Made by a program: the position numbers and the translations under genes | DNA from: Bacillota bacterium | Lineage (GTDB): Bacteria; Bacillota_A; Clostridia; Clostridiales; Clostridiaceae | Direction of reading: 5' to 3' | NCBI GenBank assembly: GCA_021837545.1 | Contig: JAKBFR010000060.1 | Coordinates: forward strand, 1 to 13,040 | Length of the DNA stretch: 13,040 nt | In this document: piece after piece, positions 1 through 6,706 of the stretch | How the letters are laid out: each line of letters opens with the position of its first letter | How positions within the stretch are numbered: the first letter of the stretch is position 1 | The notes under the pieces: generated by a model | Databases searched by the model: none | What the model was told of the DNA's origin: nothing | Seen by the model: the letters and a program-made list of their open reading frames with translations, nothing else

Positions 1-32
1 TGAATGTTATGCCACTTTGAGTGTCCTGACAT
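1..32 (-). CDS. yebC: YebC/PmpR (TACO1) family regulator, N-terminal fragment
   Basis: Only the first ten codons are in the window; the gene runs off the left edge. Read on the minus strand from the ATG at 32-30 they give MSGHSKWHNI, the near-invariant N-terminus of the YebC/PmpR/TACO1 family. Members were first described as DNA-binding regulators. More recent work on the family points to a role in translating difficult stretches such as polyproline. A strong ribosome binding site (TAAGGAGG, plus-strand 40-47) sits 7 nt before the ATG and fixes the start. The identity rests on this short but distinctive N-terminus. A good promoter lies at 185-213, implying a 5' leader of roughly 145 nt. YigZ lies upstream in the same direction, so some read-through from it is possible. 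Confidence 0.88.
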   Translation of the reverse strand, partial: MSGHSKWHNI

Positions 33-184
33 TTGTTTTCCTCCTTACTTTAATTTAAATACATAGTTTTCAATAAATAAATGTACAATTCATTATAATT
101 TAAATTCCATGTGTTTATACAGATTTTTATTATTACTTATAATAAAATTAATTTAGTTATTTTGAAATACAAAATTCACAAAAA

Positions 185-213
185 ATTATACCATATTATG
201 AACAAATTCACAA
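185..213 (-). promoter_or_regulatory. SigA-type promoter for yebC
   Basis: On the minus strand there is a -35 box TTGTGA (213-208), a 17-bp spacer and a -10 box TATAAT (190-185). The -10 is preceded by TGG, an extended -10. Transcription would start near 178, giving a leader of about 145 nt before the yebC ATG. Spacing and -10 are ideal and the -35 matches 4 of 6 consensus positions. This is prediction from sequence only. Confidence 0.6.
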
Positions 214-283
214 TATATACTGAGTCCATGCAAATGGGTGCCCCTCTTGGTTATACGTATACGTGTAGTTTTCACCTTGGTAT

Positions 284-931
284 CTATATTTTCAAATAAA
301 GTCTATTTCCTTCTTTAAAATAAATTCCTTCTTCGCTCTTTCGAACTATTACTTTTCCATTTGTAGCTTCTACAATTTCATTTTCTATATCACCTGAAAT
401 TAACTTTTCTGATAATATATGAACTATTACCTTATCACTATATTCTGTATCTTCTATGTGCCAGGAATTTTGCCCGCATATATGTTGAATTCTGCCAAAT
501 AAATCATATTCTATTTCAAAGCTTAATTTTAGTCCCTGAACTTTTTCTACAATACCTGCAGCTTTTATGGCAATACTCGCCCCTTTTATATATGCTCTTG
601 TTAATCCACCTGTACCTAAAAGTATTCCTCCAAAATATCTAGTAACCACAACTGCACAATCTGTTATTCTACTTTTCTTCATTACTTCAAGAATAGGTAT
701 TCCTGCTGTTCCTTGTGGTTCTCCATCATCAGAATATCTTTGAATATTCATATTGCTTCCAATAATATAGGCAAAGCAATTATGCCTAGCTTGTTTATGC
801 ATATTTTTTATTTGATTTACAAAAGCTTTAGCTTCTTCTTCATTTTCAACTCTTTTTGCATATCCAATAAACTCTGATTTCTTTTCTTCAAATCTATCTT
901 CACCGAAATCTCTTATTGTAATATAGGACAT
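284..931 (-). CDS. yigZ: YigZ/IMPACT (UPF0029) family protein
   Basis: The 215-residue product has the usual length and layout of bacterial YigZ proteins. The N-terminal IMPACT domain (about 1-125) carries the family signatures KKSEFIGYA (17-25), ARHNCFAY (48-55), SDDGEPQGTAG (67-77) and VTRYFGGILLGTGGL (96-110). The C-terminal half (about 135-215) is the DUF1949 ferredoxin-like domain. The biochemical role in bacteria is not firmly known; the eukaryotic relative IMPACT/YIH1 restrains the Gcn2 kinase by binding Gcn1, and structures of bacterial members suggest nucleic-acid or ribosome contact. The ATG at 931-929 is preceded by AAAGGGG, about 11 nt upstream, and by AGGT closer in. The gene is monocistronic-looking: no terminator separates it clearly from yebC, but yebC has its own promoter. 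Confidence 0.93.
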   Translation of the reverse strand: MSYITIRDFGEDRFEEKKSEFIGYAKRVENEEEAKAFVNQIKNMHKQARHNCFAYIIGSNMNIQRYSDDGEPQGTAGIPILEVMKKSRITDCAVVVTRYFGGILLGTGGLTRAYIKGASIAIKAAGIVEKVQGLKLSFEIEYDLFGRIQHICGQNSWHIEDTEYSDKVIVHILSEKLISGDIENEIVEATNGKVIVRKSEEGIYFKEGNRLYLKI

Positions 932-965
932 CTATACCTAACCCCTTTCTAGTTTTGCATTTATC

Positions 966-1171
966 AATTATCAATTGTCATTGTTCAATTACAGTGTAAT
1001 TTCCGTTGGAAATTTATTTATTTATTTATTATATCTAGAAATGCCCGGCATTTCTCATTCCTATTTTTTCTCAAATTCCGTCAGGGAAAAGTAAGAATCG
1101 AAAAGTGAGAATCGAAATTTTACATTTCGTTCTTCGAACTTTCTCTGTGAGCTTGTTCCTCATTGATAATT
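966..1171. repeat. Hairpin-rich intergenic repeat, copy A (MITE/REP-like)
   Basis: This is the bulk of the 301-bp gap between yigZ and the MocR gene and contains no plausible gene. It is bounded by the inverted ends AATTATCAAT (966-975) and ATTGATAATT (1162-1171). Inside are three perfect hairpins: AATTTCC-GTT-GGAAATT (998-1014), AGAAATGC-CCG-GCATTTCT (1037-1055) and CGAAAT-TTTAC-ATTTCG (1113-1129). A short ATTT microsatellite runs from 1012 to 1030. The segment from 1084 to about 1148 aligns without gaps to 7304-7368 of copy B. An outer imperfect pairing of CAGGGAAAAGT (1082-1092) with ACTTTCTCTG (1138-1147) encloses the last hairpin. No transposase is present. A non-autonomous element or a dispersed structured repeat is inferred. 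Confidence 0.6.
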
Positions 1172-1232
1172 AAGTATTGACCATTAATCTCCTCTACATT
1201 AAATAATATTGAATTAGTCAACAGTTTATTCA

Positions 1233-2678
1233 TTAATTATCTAATTTAGGTTGATTCTTAACCTTTGCAGAAATTAGTTCTTCTTTAAGTATTTTCATAC
1301 CTTTTTCAATCTTACATTTATCAGTTTGATAAAATGCTATTCTAAAAGAATCTTGTCCCTCATTTTTTGATGTGAAAAACATGACGGCCGGAGTAATATA
1401 TACATTTCTTTGTCTAAGTCGCATAAAAAGATCCTTTGTATTCATCATATAATTTTCATTTAAAGTTAAATAAAAATTTAACCCTCCCTTTGGATCTTTA
1501 TATGTTAATATGTCTTTAAATTCTTTATCTAATATGGATTTCATATATGTATATCTCTTTATATATTCATCATTTAAATTTTTTATATTTTCTTTCCATT
1601 TGTTATCTGAAATATATAGTTCTAATGCTCTTTGCATTAAGCTTGAAGTTGTTATATCTGTGTTATGTTTAGAATTTTGAAGTATTTCTCTAAATATTGT
1701 TGGTGCTACTAGATATCCCAATCTTATTCCTGGAAGAAATATTTTTGAAAAACTTTTTATATAGATAACCCTGTCATTTTTATCAAGCCATTTAAATGGT
1801 ATATATTCTAAGGAATTTTCATATATAAGTTCTGATAAATAATCATCTTCAATTATGTAAAAATTATAAATCTCTGCAAGCTCTAAAATTCTTTTTTTCT
1901 TTTCTAAGCTATAGCTTGTTCCTGTTGGATTTTGAAAATAACTCATTGTATAAAAACATCTTATTTCATTTTTTTGAAGTATTTTTTCAAATTTAACTAA
2001 GTTTATTCCATCTTCTTCAATTGGTACTTCAAATAAATTAACCTTTCTCCATTTAAAAACTGATAATGCGCCTGCATAGGTTGGCTTTTCAACTATTATA
2101 TTATCATTTATGTTTAATATTCCCTTAGAAGCTATATCAATTCCTTGTTGAGCTCCCGATACAATTATTATATCTTCATTATTTAATTTATAATCCCAAA
2201 ATACCTTATTTATTGTATATATCAGATTAGTGTATCCATTTCTGTTATCTGAAAGCAATGCATTAGCGCCATCTCTTTCTAAAACTTCATTTATAATATG
2301 TTTTAAATCATCTATAGGGAATAATACTTCTGATGTAGTTTCTCCTGTAAAATCTACTACATTTGTTAAATCTTCCATAGATATTTTTTTCAAAGTCTTT
2401 GAATACTCTCGCCTAAAGTTTGAAGTAACTTCTTTTCTCTTAGCATAACTTCCACTACCAACTTTTTGATAAGCATATCCTTCTGCTTTAAGCTTATTGT
2501 AAGCACTTACTATTGTAACATTATTTACGCCTAGTTTTTTTGATAATTCTCTTATGGTAGGGAGCTTATCTCCCTCTTTTATTTCTCTCTTATCAATTAA
2601 ATTCTTTATAAAATTAGCCACTTGAATATATTTGGGTACTTCATCATCTTTAAATTTAAAATCTTTGTAAATATCCAT
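1233..2678 (-). CDS. MocR-type GntR/aminotransferase transcriptional regulator
   Basis: The 481 residues have the classical MocR layout. A GntR winged helix-turn-helix occupies about 12-80 (PKYIQVANFI, then DKLPTIRELSKKLGVNNVTI). A linker leads to a fold-type I aminotransferase domain at about 110-470. PLP-site features are intact: QNPTG (249-253), EDDY with Asp278 for the pyridine nitrogen, SFSKIFLPGIRLGY (309-322) with Lys312 as the Schiff-base lysine, and FRIAF (445-449) with the carboxylate-binding Arg446. Such proteins usually bind DNA in response to PLP or an amino compound; PdxR, GabR and TauR are examples. No pyridoxal, GABA or taurine gene is adjacent, so the target is unknown. The ATG at 2678 has AGAGGTC just upstream. 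Repeated ATATTCT/AGAATAT half-sites at 2697-2752 suggest autoregulation. Whether it keeps any enzyme activity cannot be told. Confidence 0.92.
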   Translation of the reverse strand: MDIYKDFKFKDDEVPKYIQVANFIKNLIDKREIKEGDKLPTIRELSKKLGVNNVTIVSAYNKLKAEGYAYQKVGSGSYAKRKEVTSNFRREYSKTLKKISMEDLTNVVDFTGETTSEVLFPIDDLKHIINEVLERDGANALLSDNRNGYTNLIYTINKVFWDYKLNNEDIIIVSGAQQGIDIASKGILNINDNIIVEKPTYAGALSVFKWRKVNLFEVPIEEDGINLVKFEKILQKNEIRCFYTMSYFQNPTGTSYSLEKKKRILELAEIYNFYIIEDDYLSELIYENSLEYIPFKWLDKNDRVIYIKSFSKIFLPGIRLGYLVAPTIFREILQNSKHNTDITTSSLMQRALELYISDNKWKENIKNLNDEYIKRYTYMKSILDKEFKDILTYKDPKGGLNFYLTLNENYMMNTKDLFMRLRQRNVYITPAVMFFTSKNEGQDSFRIAFYQTDKCKIEKGMKILKEELISAKVKNQPKLDN

Positions 2679-2696
2679 AAGACCTCTTTTCTTCTA

Positions 2697-2752
2697 ATAT
2701 TCTAAACCATATATATTCTTCAGAATATTACCATAGATATTCTGAAGAATAT
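2697..2752. promoter_or_regulatory. Candidate operator: two 16-bp palindromes plus a half-site
   Basis: The sequences at 2713-2728 and 2737-2752 are each a 7-2-7 palindrome, ATATTCT-NN-AGAATAT. They are also exact reverse complements of one another, so together they form a perfect 16-bp inverted repeat with an 8-nt loop. Their centres are 24 bp apart. A further ATATTCT half-site lies at 2697-2703. The cluster is 19-74 bp upstream of the MocR start codon, where an autoregulatory operator would sit. On RNA the same sequence could form a 16-bp stem. The arms lack a following T-run in the minus direction, which argues against a terminator. Confidence 0.55.
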
Positions 2753-2760
2753 GCACGTAT

Positions 2761-2778
2761 AAAAAAGTGCGATAGCAC
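2761..2778 (-). terminator. Weak hairpin plus T-run downstream of the nucleotidyltransferase gene
   Basis: Minus-strand reading gives GTGC-TATC-GCAC (2778-2767) followed directly by six T (2766-2761). The stem is only 4 bp, so efficiency would be low. It lies between the nucleotidyltransferase gene and the MocR gene and could supplement the longer AT-rich hairpin at 2828-2871. Confidence 0.3.
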
Positions 2779-2827
2779 AATTAAAAACTTTTACACCTAT
2801 AAAAAATCAAAAACATTTATTCATTTA

Positions 2828-2871
2828 TTATAATTAATATTAATATATCATTATATTAACATTAATTATAA
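2828..2871 (-). terminator. AT-only inverted repeat overlapping the stop codon of the nucleotidyltransferase gene
   Basis: The arms 2828-2847 and 2852-2871 are complementary at 19 of 20 positions, with a 4-nt loop TCAT. The stop codon (TAA, plus-strand 2862-2864) lies within the right arm. The stem is almost pure A/T and only a scattered T-rich stretch follows in the minus direction, so it may act as a weak terminator or mRNA 3'-end stabiliser. Confidence 0.4.
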
Positions 2872-3767
2872 CTCTTATATGAATATACATTTTCGCTTAC
2901 CAGTTTTTCATTAAAAGATAAATCTAAATCTTTAGTATCCTTTATTATCAAATTTCTTTTAAATAATTCTTTTAATATATCCTCTATTTTTATGTCAAAT
3001 TCTTTAAATAATTCATCATTTTTTATTTCATATGAACTTAAAAAAGTATTTTTTTTATATAGATAATCTAATAAATATTTAGCTGCTTCATTTATATACT
3101 CATCTAAAAAAATTTCTATATAATCTACAGTATTTTGTACAATTTCTTTTGTACATTTCTTATTAAACAAGTTTTCAACTATTAAATTAAAGTTATTATT
3201 TAAATTTGTTGCCATTTTCACAGCATCTTTACTTACAGTATATCCATTTAAATTTAAATATAACTTAGCAAAGCTATCTAAAGATCTAATTAATACTTCA
3301 TAGGAGGTAAATGCATTATCATTATGTATATACTTTTTAGTTATCCTTATGTCCTTTATAAGTTTCCCTAAATACACCAAATTCCATATTTTTTTACTTT
3401 TATCTAAACTATATTTAGCTTTATTAAAAATATTTTCAATTTCATCATCTCTTGAAAAGATTATCTTAGAAGATATAAGTAAATTTCTTATAATCCCCTT
3501 CTTTCCATCACTTTCATATAGAGCTAAAAACTTTTCTTTATTTAATACTTTTATATGTACCGGTATATCTAATATTTCTGAATATATATCTCTAACCTCA
3601 TCAAAAGCATCTTTATATACAACAAATAGGTCTATATCAGATTCTTCCCAAAGATCTCCACTAATTATGCTTCCAAATGCAAATATAGCTAATACTTTTT
3701 TGTTTATTTGTAATATACTTATTAATTTTTCTGATGATTTTTGATAATTTAATATGGATTTTAACAT
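2862..3767 (-). CDS. Nucleotidyltransferase-fold protein with helical C-terminal domain
   Basis: The N-terminal part has the pol-beta-type nucleotidyltransferase signature GSIISGDLWEESDIDLFVVY. Numbered from the upstream in-frame GTG, the Gly-Ser pair is at 36-37 and the metal-binding acidic pair is Asp48/Asp50; subtract 4 for the start chosen here. The third family carboxylate is not obvious: the expected strand reads VHIKVLN. The remaining ~180 residues are helical and unassigned. They contain an R-x6-H stretch (RITKKYIH) slightly reminiscent of the HEPN RNase motif, and then a winged-helix-like end (DELFKEFDIKIEDILKELFKRNLI). The ATG at 3767 is preferred over the GTG at 3779, because AAGGTGAAGGT (3782-3772) is correctly spaced for the ATG and overlaps the GTG. 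It could be an antibiotic or small-molecule adenylyltransferase-like protein, or a fused MNT/HEPN-like protein; substrate unknown. Confidence 0.75.
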   Translation of the reverse strand: MLKSILNYQKSSEKLISILQINKKVLAIFAFGSIISGDLWEESDIDLFVVYKDAFDEVRDIYSEILDIPVHIKVLNKEKFLALYESDGKKGIIRNLLISSKIIFSRDDEIENIFNKAKYSLDKSKKIWNLVYLGKLIKDIRITKKYIHNDNAFTSYEVLIRSLDSFAKLYLNLNGYTVSKDAVKMATNLNNNFNLIVENLFNKKCTKEIVQNTVDYIEIFLDEYINEAAKYLLDYLYKKNTFLSSYEIKNDELFKEFDIKIEDILKELFKRNLIIKDTKDLDLSFNEKLVSENVYSYKSYN

Positions 3768-3771
3768 ATTT

Positions 3772-3782
3772 ACCTTCACCTT
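3772..3782 (-). promoter_or_regulatory. Ribosome binding site that decides the nucleotidyltransferase start
   Basis: Minus-strand AAGGTGAAGGT lies 4-9 nt before the ATG at 3767-3765. The alternative in-frame GTG (3779-3777) is embedded in this Shine-Dalgarno sequence and has no spaced site of its own, so the shorter protein (301 residues) is favoured. Confidence 0.6.
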
Positions 3783-3941
3783 CTTTAGCTATACTCTAAC
3801 TTTATAATTAAAAATATTGCATTGTATATGCTAATTACATATATTTTTTAACTAAAATCACTTAATATTATAACTGATTTAATTAAATATGCACACTTAA
3901 TAGCATATAATTATACATAAGTTATGATTAATATAGTAGAA

Positions 3942-3984
3942 AGATTCTTAGATTTAGTATTATTAATTCTAAATCTAAGAATCT
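3942..3984 (-). terminator. Perfect 16-bp hairpin overlapping the end of the unknown gene
   Basis: The arms 3942-3957 and 3969-3984 are perfectly complementary around an 11-nt loop. The TAG stop (plus-strand 3975-3977) lies inside the stem, so the last codons are part of the hairpin. In the minus direction it is followed by TTTCTACTATATT, a modest T-rich tract. It probably ends the hflX/unknown-gene transcript. Confidence 0.6.
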
Positions 3985-4628
3985 CTCTTAAAATCAAATG
4001 GTGGACAGTTTTTATCCATATTATCTAACTGACCAATATAAAATTTAATTCTTCTACTTAAAGCATCTAACACATCATCAATTTCATCATTCATTTTATA
4101 ACATAGTTCTAATGCATTTTTAATTTCTTTCTTCTCTCCAAATGAATTAATGTTTATATTATTTGCAACATTAGATATATTGGAAGCTGCAAAAGAAATC
4201 AGATTTACAGTATCAATCAATGGTCTCATTTGCCTTGTAAAATAAATACTACTTAATAGCTCAATTCTAAGTGAATCTGTATTATCTCTAGTTAATGTTA
4301 TAAGTGCTACAGAATCGCTTAAATTTTTAAGCTTATTTAGAAGTTCTTGTTGCTTTGCTTTTACCTCCTCACAACACTCATTAGTACTATCCGAACTTGT
4401 TTCTGATGTACTTTCATTAGCACCTGTATCACTGGTTTCTGTTGTACTTTCAGCGGTACTTGTTTTATTTTGTTCTACGTTACTTTTTAAAATAGATTTA
4501 GAAAACTCTTCATATGCTGATTTTTCTAAATTTTGTTGTTGTTTTAATAAATTAGACTCACCATTCTTCTCTCTACTCTTCTTTGATTTACCTTTTTTAG
4601 AACCACCCCTAGAATTTCGCTTCCCCAT
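3975..4628 (-). CDS. Hypothetical protein with basic N-terminus and Ser/Thr-rich linker
   Basis: I do not recognise this 217-residue protein. Residues 1-24 are very basic and Gly/Ser/Lys-rich (MGKRNSRGGSKKGKSKKSRE). Residues 25-55 look helical and Gln-rich. Residues 56-84 are a low-complexity Ser/Thr/Glu linker, followed by Cys85-Cys86. Residues 87-205 are predicted helical with amphipathic periodicity and no membrane segment. No signal peptide is visible, because the basic start is not followed by a hydrophobic core. The layout suggests a nucleic-acid- or surface-binding tail, a flexible linker and a helical bundle. The ATG at 4628 has a weak site (AAGGA about 10 nt upstream). It begins 55 bp after the hflX stop with no intervening terminator, so co-transcription with hflX is plausible. 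Function unknown; the reading frame is real by length and the well-placed hairpin at its end. Confidence 0.7.
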   Translation of the reverse strand: MGKRNSRGGSKKGKSKKSREKNGESNLLKQQQNLEKSAYEEFSKSILKSNVEQNKTSTAESTTETSDTGANESTSETSSDSTNECCEEVKAKQQELLNKLKNLSDSVALITLTRDNTDSLRIELLSSIYFTRQMRPLIDTVNLISFAASNISNVANNININSFGEKKEIKNALELCYKMNDEIDDVLDALSRRIKFYIGQLDNMDKNCPPFDFKRDS

Positions 4629-4683
4629 AGTTATACAGTCCTTAATTAATACTCATATTTAATATATTAATTAAAATATTAAA

Positions 4684-6474
4684 TTATTCTTGTGTAACAT
4701 AATCTCGAGTCTTGTTATATACCTCATCATCTACTTCAGCTAGCATATATGTACCATCATCTTTATAATCTTCTTCAATTATTCTAGCATTTCTATGTAA
4801 AAATGATTGAACATCACCTTTTTCATAAGGTATTAAATACTCAACTTTTCTATAATTATAAGGTAATTTTTCTTCTATTAAATTTAAAAATTCTTCTAAA
4901 TTAGTTCCTTCTTTAGCAGAGACTTCTATTACTTGTGTTTCATCTATGGCTTCTTTTATTATTGCTATTTGTTCTTCACTTGCTTTATCTATTTTATTTA
5001 AAACTAATATCATTTCTTTATTTACTACACCAAGCTCATTTAAAACTTCATTTACAGCTATATACTGTTCTACAGCAGTATCTGAAGATGTATCTATTAC
5101 ATGACATAAAAGATCAGAAAATATTACTTCTTCTAATGTTGACTTAAATGCTTCTACTAGCTCATGAGGTAACTTTCTTACAAATCCAACTGTATCTGTA
5201 AGAGTTATTAAACCCTTTTTTTTCAATGTTATTGCTCTTGTTGTTGTATCTAATGTTGCAAAAAGCATATCTGCTTCAAATACTTTTTCCTTTATTTTAT
5301 TTTCTTTTTTTGCAGCCAAGTCACAAAGTGCATTTCTCAAAGTAGATTTTCCTGCATTAGTATATCCAACTAAAGATACTTGAGGAATATTTTCTTTATT
5401 TCTTTTTTCTCTTTGAACTTCTCTAGTCTTTTTAATTTTTTTAAGTTCATCTTTTAAGTCATATACGGTTTCCATTATATGTCTTCTATCTGTTTCAAGT
5501 TTCTTTTCTCCAGGACCTCTCGTACCTATTCCTCCACCAGTTCTAGATAATACTGTCCCTAATCCTTTTAATCTACTTAATCTATATTTAAGTTGAGCTA
5601 GTTCTACTTGTATTTTAGCTTCCTTTGTCTTAGCTCTAGTTGCGAATATTTCCAGTATTAAAGTAGTTCTATCAATTACTTTTGCACCTATTGCTGCTTC
5701 TAAATTTCTAACTTGAGAACCTGAAAGCTCATCATCAAATATTATTACATTTGCTCTTTCTGTTTGTCTCATAGATGCAATTTCTAGAACCTTACCTTTA
5801 CCTATAAAATATGCCGCATCAATTTTATGTCTACTTTGAAATACTGTATTTAAAACAGGTACATTACACGCTTCTGAAAGTTCCTTCAATTCTTCTAAAC
5901 TTTCTTTTGTATCAGAACCAACTAATATTGCTTTTTCTTCTGTTTCTTCTATAACATCATTGGTTTTAATTAAATTCTCTATAAATCTTATTTTGTCTAT
6001 TATATTTATAGATGTTATTTCTTCTAATGAAAGATTACTTTTTTCTTCAAATTCCAATTTATTATTATACAAAGTAAGCATTCCTAGTGAAAAGTCTATT
6101 ATTTTTCCATCTATTATTGCTACTGACACAATTGCATCTAATTTTAGTTTTAAAAGTGCTGTTAAATCTAAAGCAGAAAGATTACAATAACCATTTGGAT
6201 GGGTATGAATTACTCTAATTCCTGATAATCTTTTTTCCTCTATATCTATTATTGGGACTTCAACTGATGTTGAATCTCCAATTGCAACAGACGTAACATT
6301 ACCTTTTCTACTTATTCCTACACTTACTTCTCTTTCAATGAAACTAGACACTCTAGAAATTATATTTAAAATTTCTATGTCACATACTTCATCTTTTAAA
6401 TTTTTAATAGAATAAATACTCTCTAATTCCTCTATTATAGATTTTCTAATTCCTTCAATATTTCCATATATCAT
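4684..6474 (-). CDS. hflX: GTPase HflX with extra N-terminal JAMM/MPN+-like domain
   Basis: HflX is a ribosome-associated GTPase that splits stalled or heat-damaged 70S ribosomes. The typical HflX part starts near residue 181 (KAILVGSDTKESLEELKELS). It contains the HflX glycine-rich signature GGGIGTRGPGEKKLETDRR (313-331) and a full G domain: G1 GYTNAGKST (370-378), G2 region around FATLDTTTR (405-413), G3 DTVG (427-430), G4 NKID (493-496) and G5 SAK (519-521). At 596 residues it is about 175 longer than E. coli or B. subtilis HflX (about 420-426). The extension contains HTHPNGYCNLSALD (90-103), an exact H-x-H-x7-S-x-x-D JAMM metal-site pattern, with Glu49 as a candidate upstream catalytic glutamate. 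The ATG at 6474 has GTGAGGT 6 nt upstream. It is followed by the unknown gene at 3975-4628. Confidence 0.96.
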   Translation of the reverse strand: MIYGNIEGIRKSIIEELESIYSIKNLKDEVCDIEILNIISRVSSFIEREVSVGISRKGNVTSVAIGDSTSVEVPIIDIEEKRLSGIRVIHTHPNGYCNLSALDLTALLKLKLDAIVSVAIIDGKIIDFSLGMLTLYNNKLEFEEKSNLSLEEITSINIIDKIRFIENLIKTNDVIEETEEKAILVGSDTKESLEELKELSEACNVPVLNTVFQSRHKIDAAYFIGKGKVLEIASMRQTERANVIIFDDELSGSQVRNLEAAIGAKVIDRTTLILEIFATRAKTKEAKIQVELAQLKYRLSRLKGLGTVLSRTGGGIGTRGPGEKKLETDRRHIMETVYDLKDELKKIKKTREVQREKRNKENIPQVSLVGYTNAGKSTLRNALCDLAAKKENKIKEKVFEADMLFATLDTTTRAITLKKKGLITLTDTVGFVRKLPHELVEAFKSTLEEVIFSDLLCHVIDTSSDTAVEQYIAVNEVLNELGVVNKEMILVLNKIDKASEEQIAIIKEAIDETQVIEVSAKEGTNLEEFLNLIEEKLPYNYRKVEYLIPYEKGDVQSFLHRNARIIEEDYKDDGTYMLAEVDDEVYNKTRDYVTQE

Positions 6475-6550
6475 ATAAACACCTCACATAAGCTATCTTG
6501 ACAACTTTCATATAATTTTATACTATTAATTCATTAATTACAACTTATTC

Positions 6551-6680
6551 AATTCGTAATGCATAATTCTGGAACAAGTTACTCAGTAACTTGAAATATA
6601 TATAATAAATATTGTAAAGATTTATTCCTTAGTTATGCATCGTGAACTGTATATTGTAAGTAAGCTGTGCGAATTATAAA
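6551..6680. repeat. Possible degenerate inverted-repeat element between hflX and hpt
   Basis: The 232-bp divergent gap holds a perfect dyad CAAGTTACT-C-AGTAACTTG (6575-6593). It also holds an outer inverted pair, ATGCATAA (6559-6566) and TTATGCAT (6633-6640). Further out, AATTCG (6551-6556) is mirrored by CGAATT (6670-6675). The arrangement resembles other structured intergenic repeats of clostridia but differs from copies A and B. It may equally contain operators for the divergent genes. No convincing promoter with ideal spacing was found for either gene. Confidence 0.3.
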
Positions 6681-6706
6681 TAAATATAAAAGGAGTTTTA
6701 GAAACA

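Noticed and set aside
111..299. 62-codon plus-strand open frame between yebC and yigZ
   Set aside because: No ribosome binding site, Ile/Tyr/Lys-rich composition expected from AT-rich noncoding DNA, and it overlaps the yigZ 3' end and the yebC promoter region.
1174..1188. Four-codon ORF with AGGAG downstream of the MocR gene (minus strand)
   Set aside because: ATG-GTC-AAT-ACT-TAA behind a chance Shine-Dalgarno-like sequence at the edge of the repeat; too short and unsupported.
3349..3744. 131-codon plus-strand open frame across the nucleotidyltransferase gene
   Set aside because: Antisense shadow; the minus-strand frame carries the GS...DID motif and a proper ribosome binding site.
3825..3909. 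9-bp inverted pair TATATGCTA / TAGCATATA upstream of the nucleotidyltransferase gene
   Set aside because: Arms are 67 bp apart, AT-rich and have no supporting repeats; likely chance.
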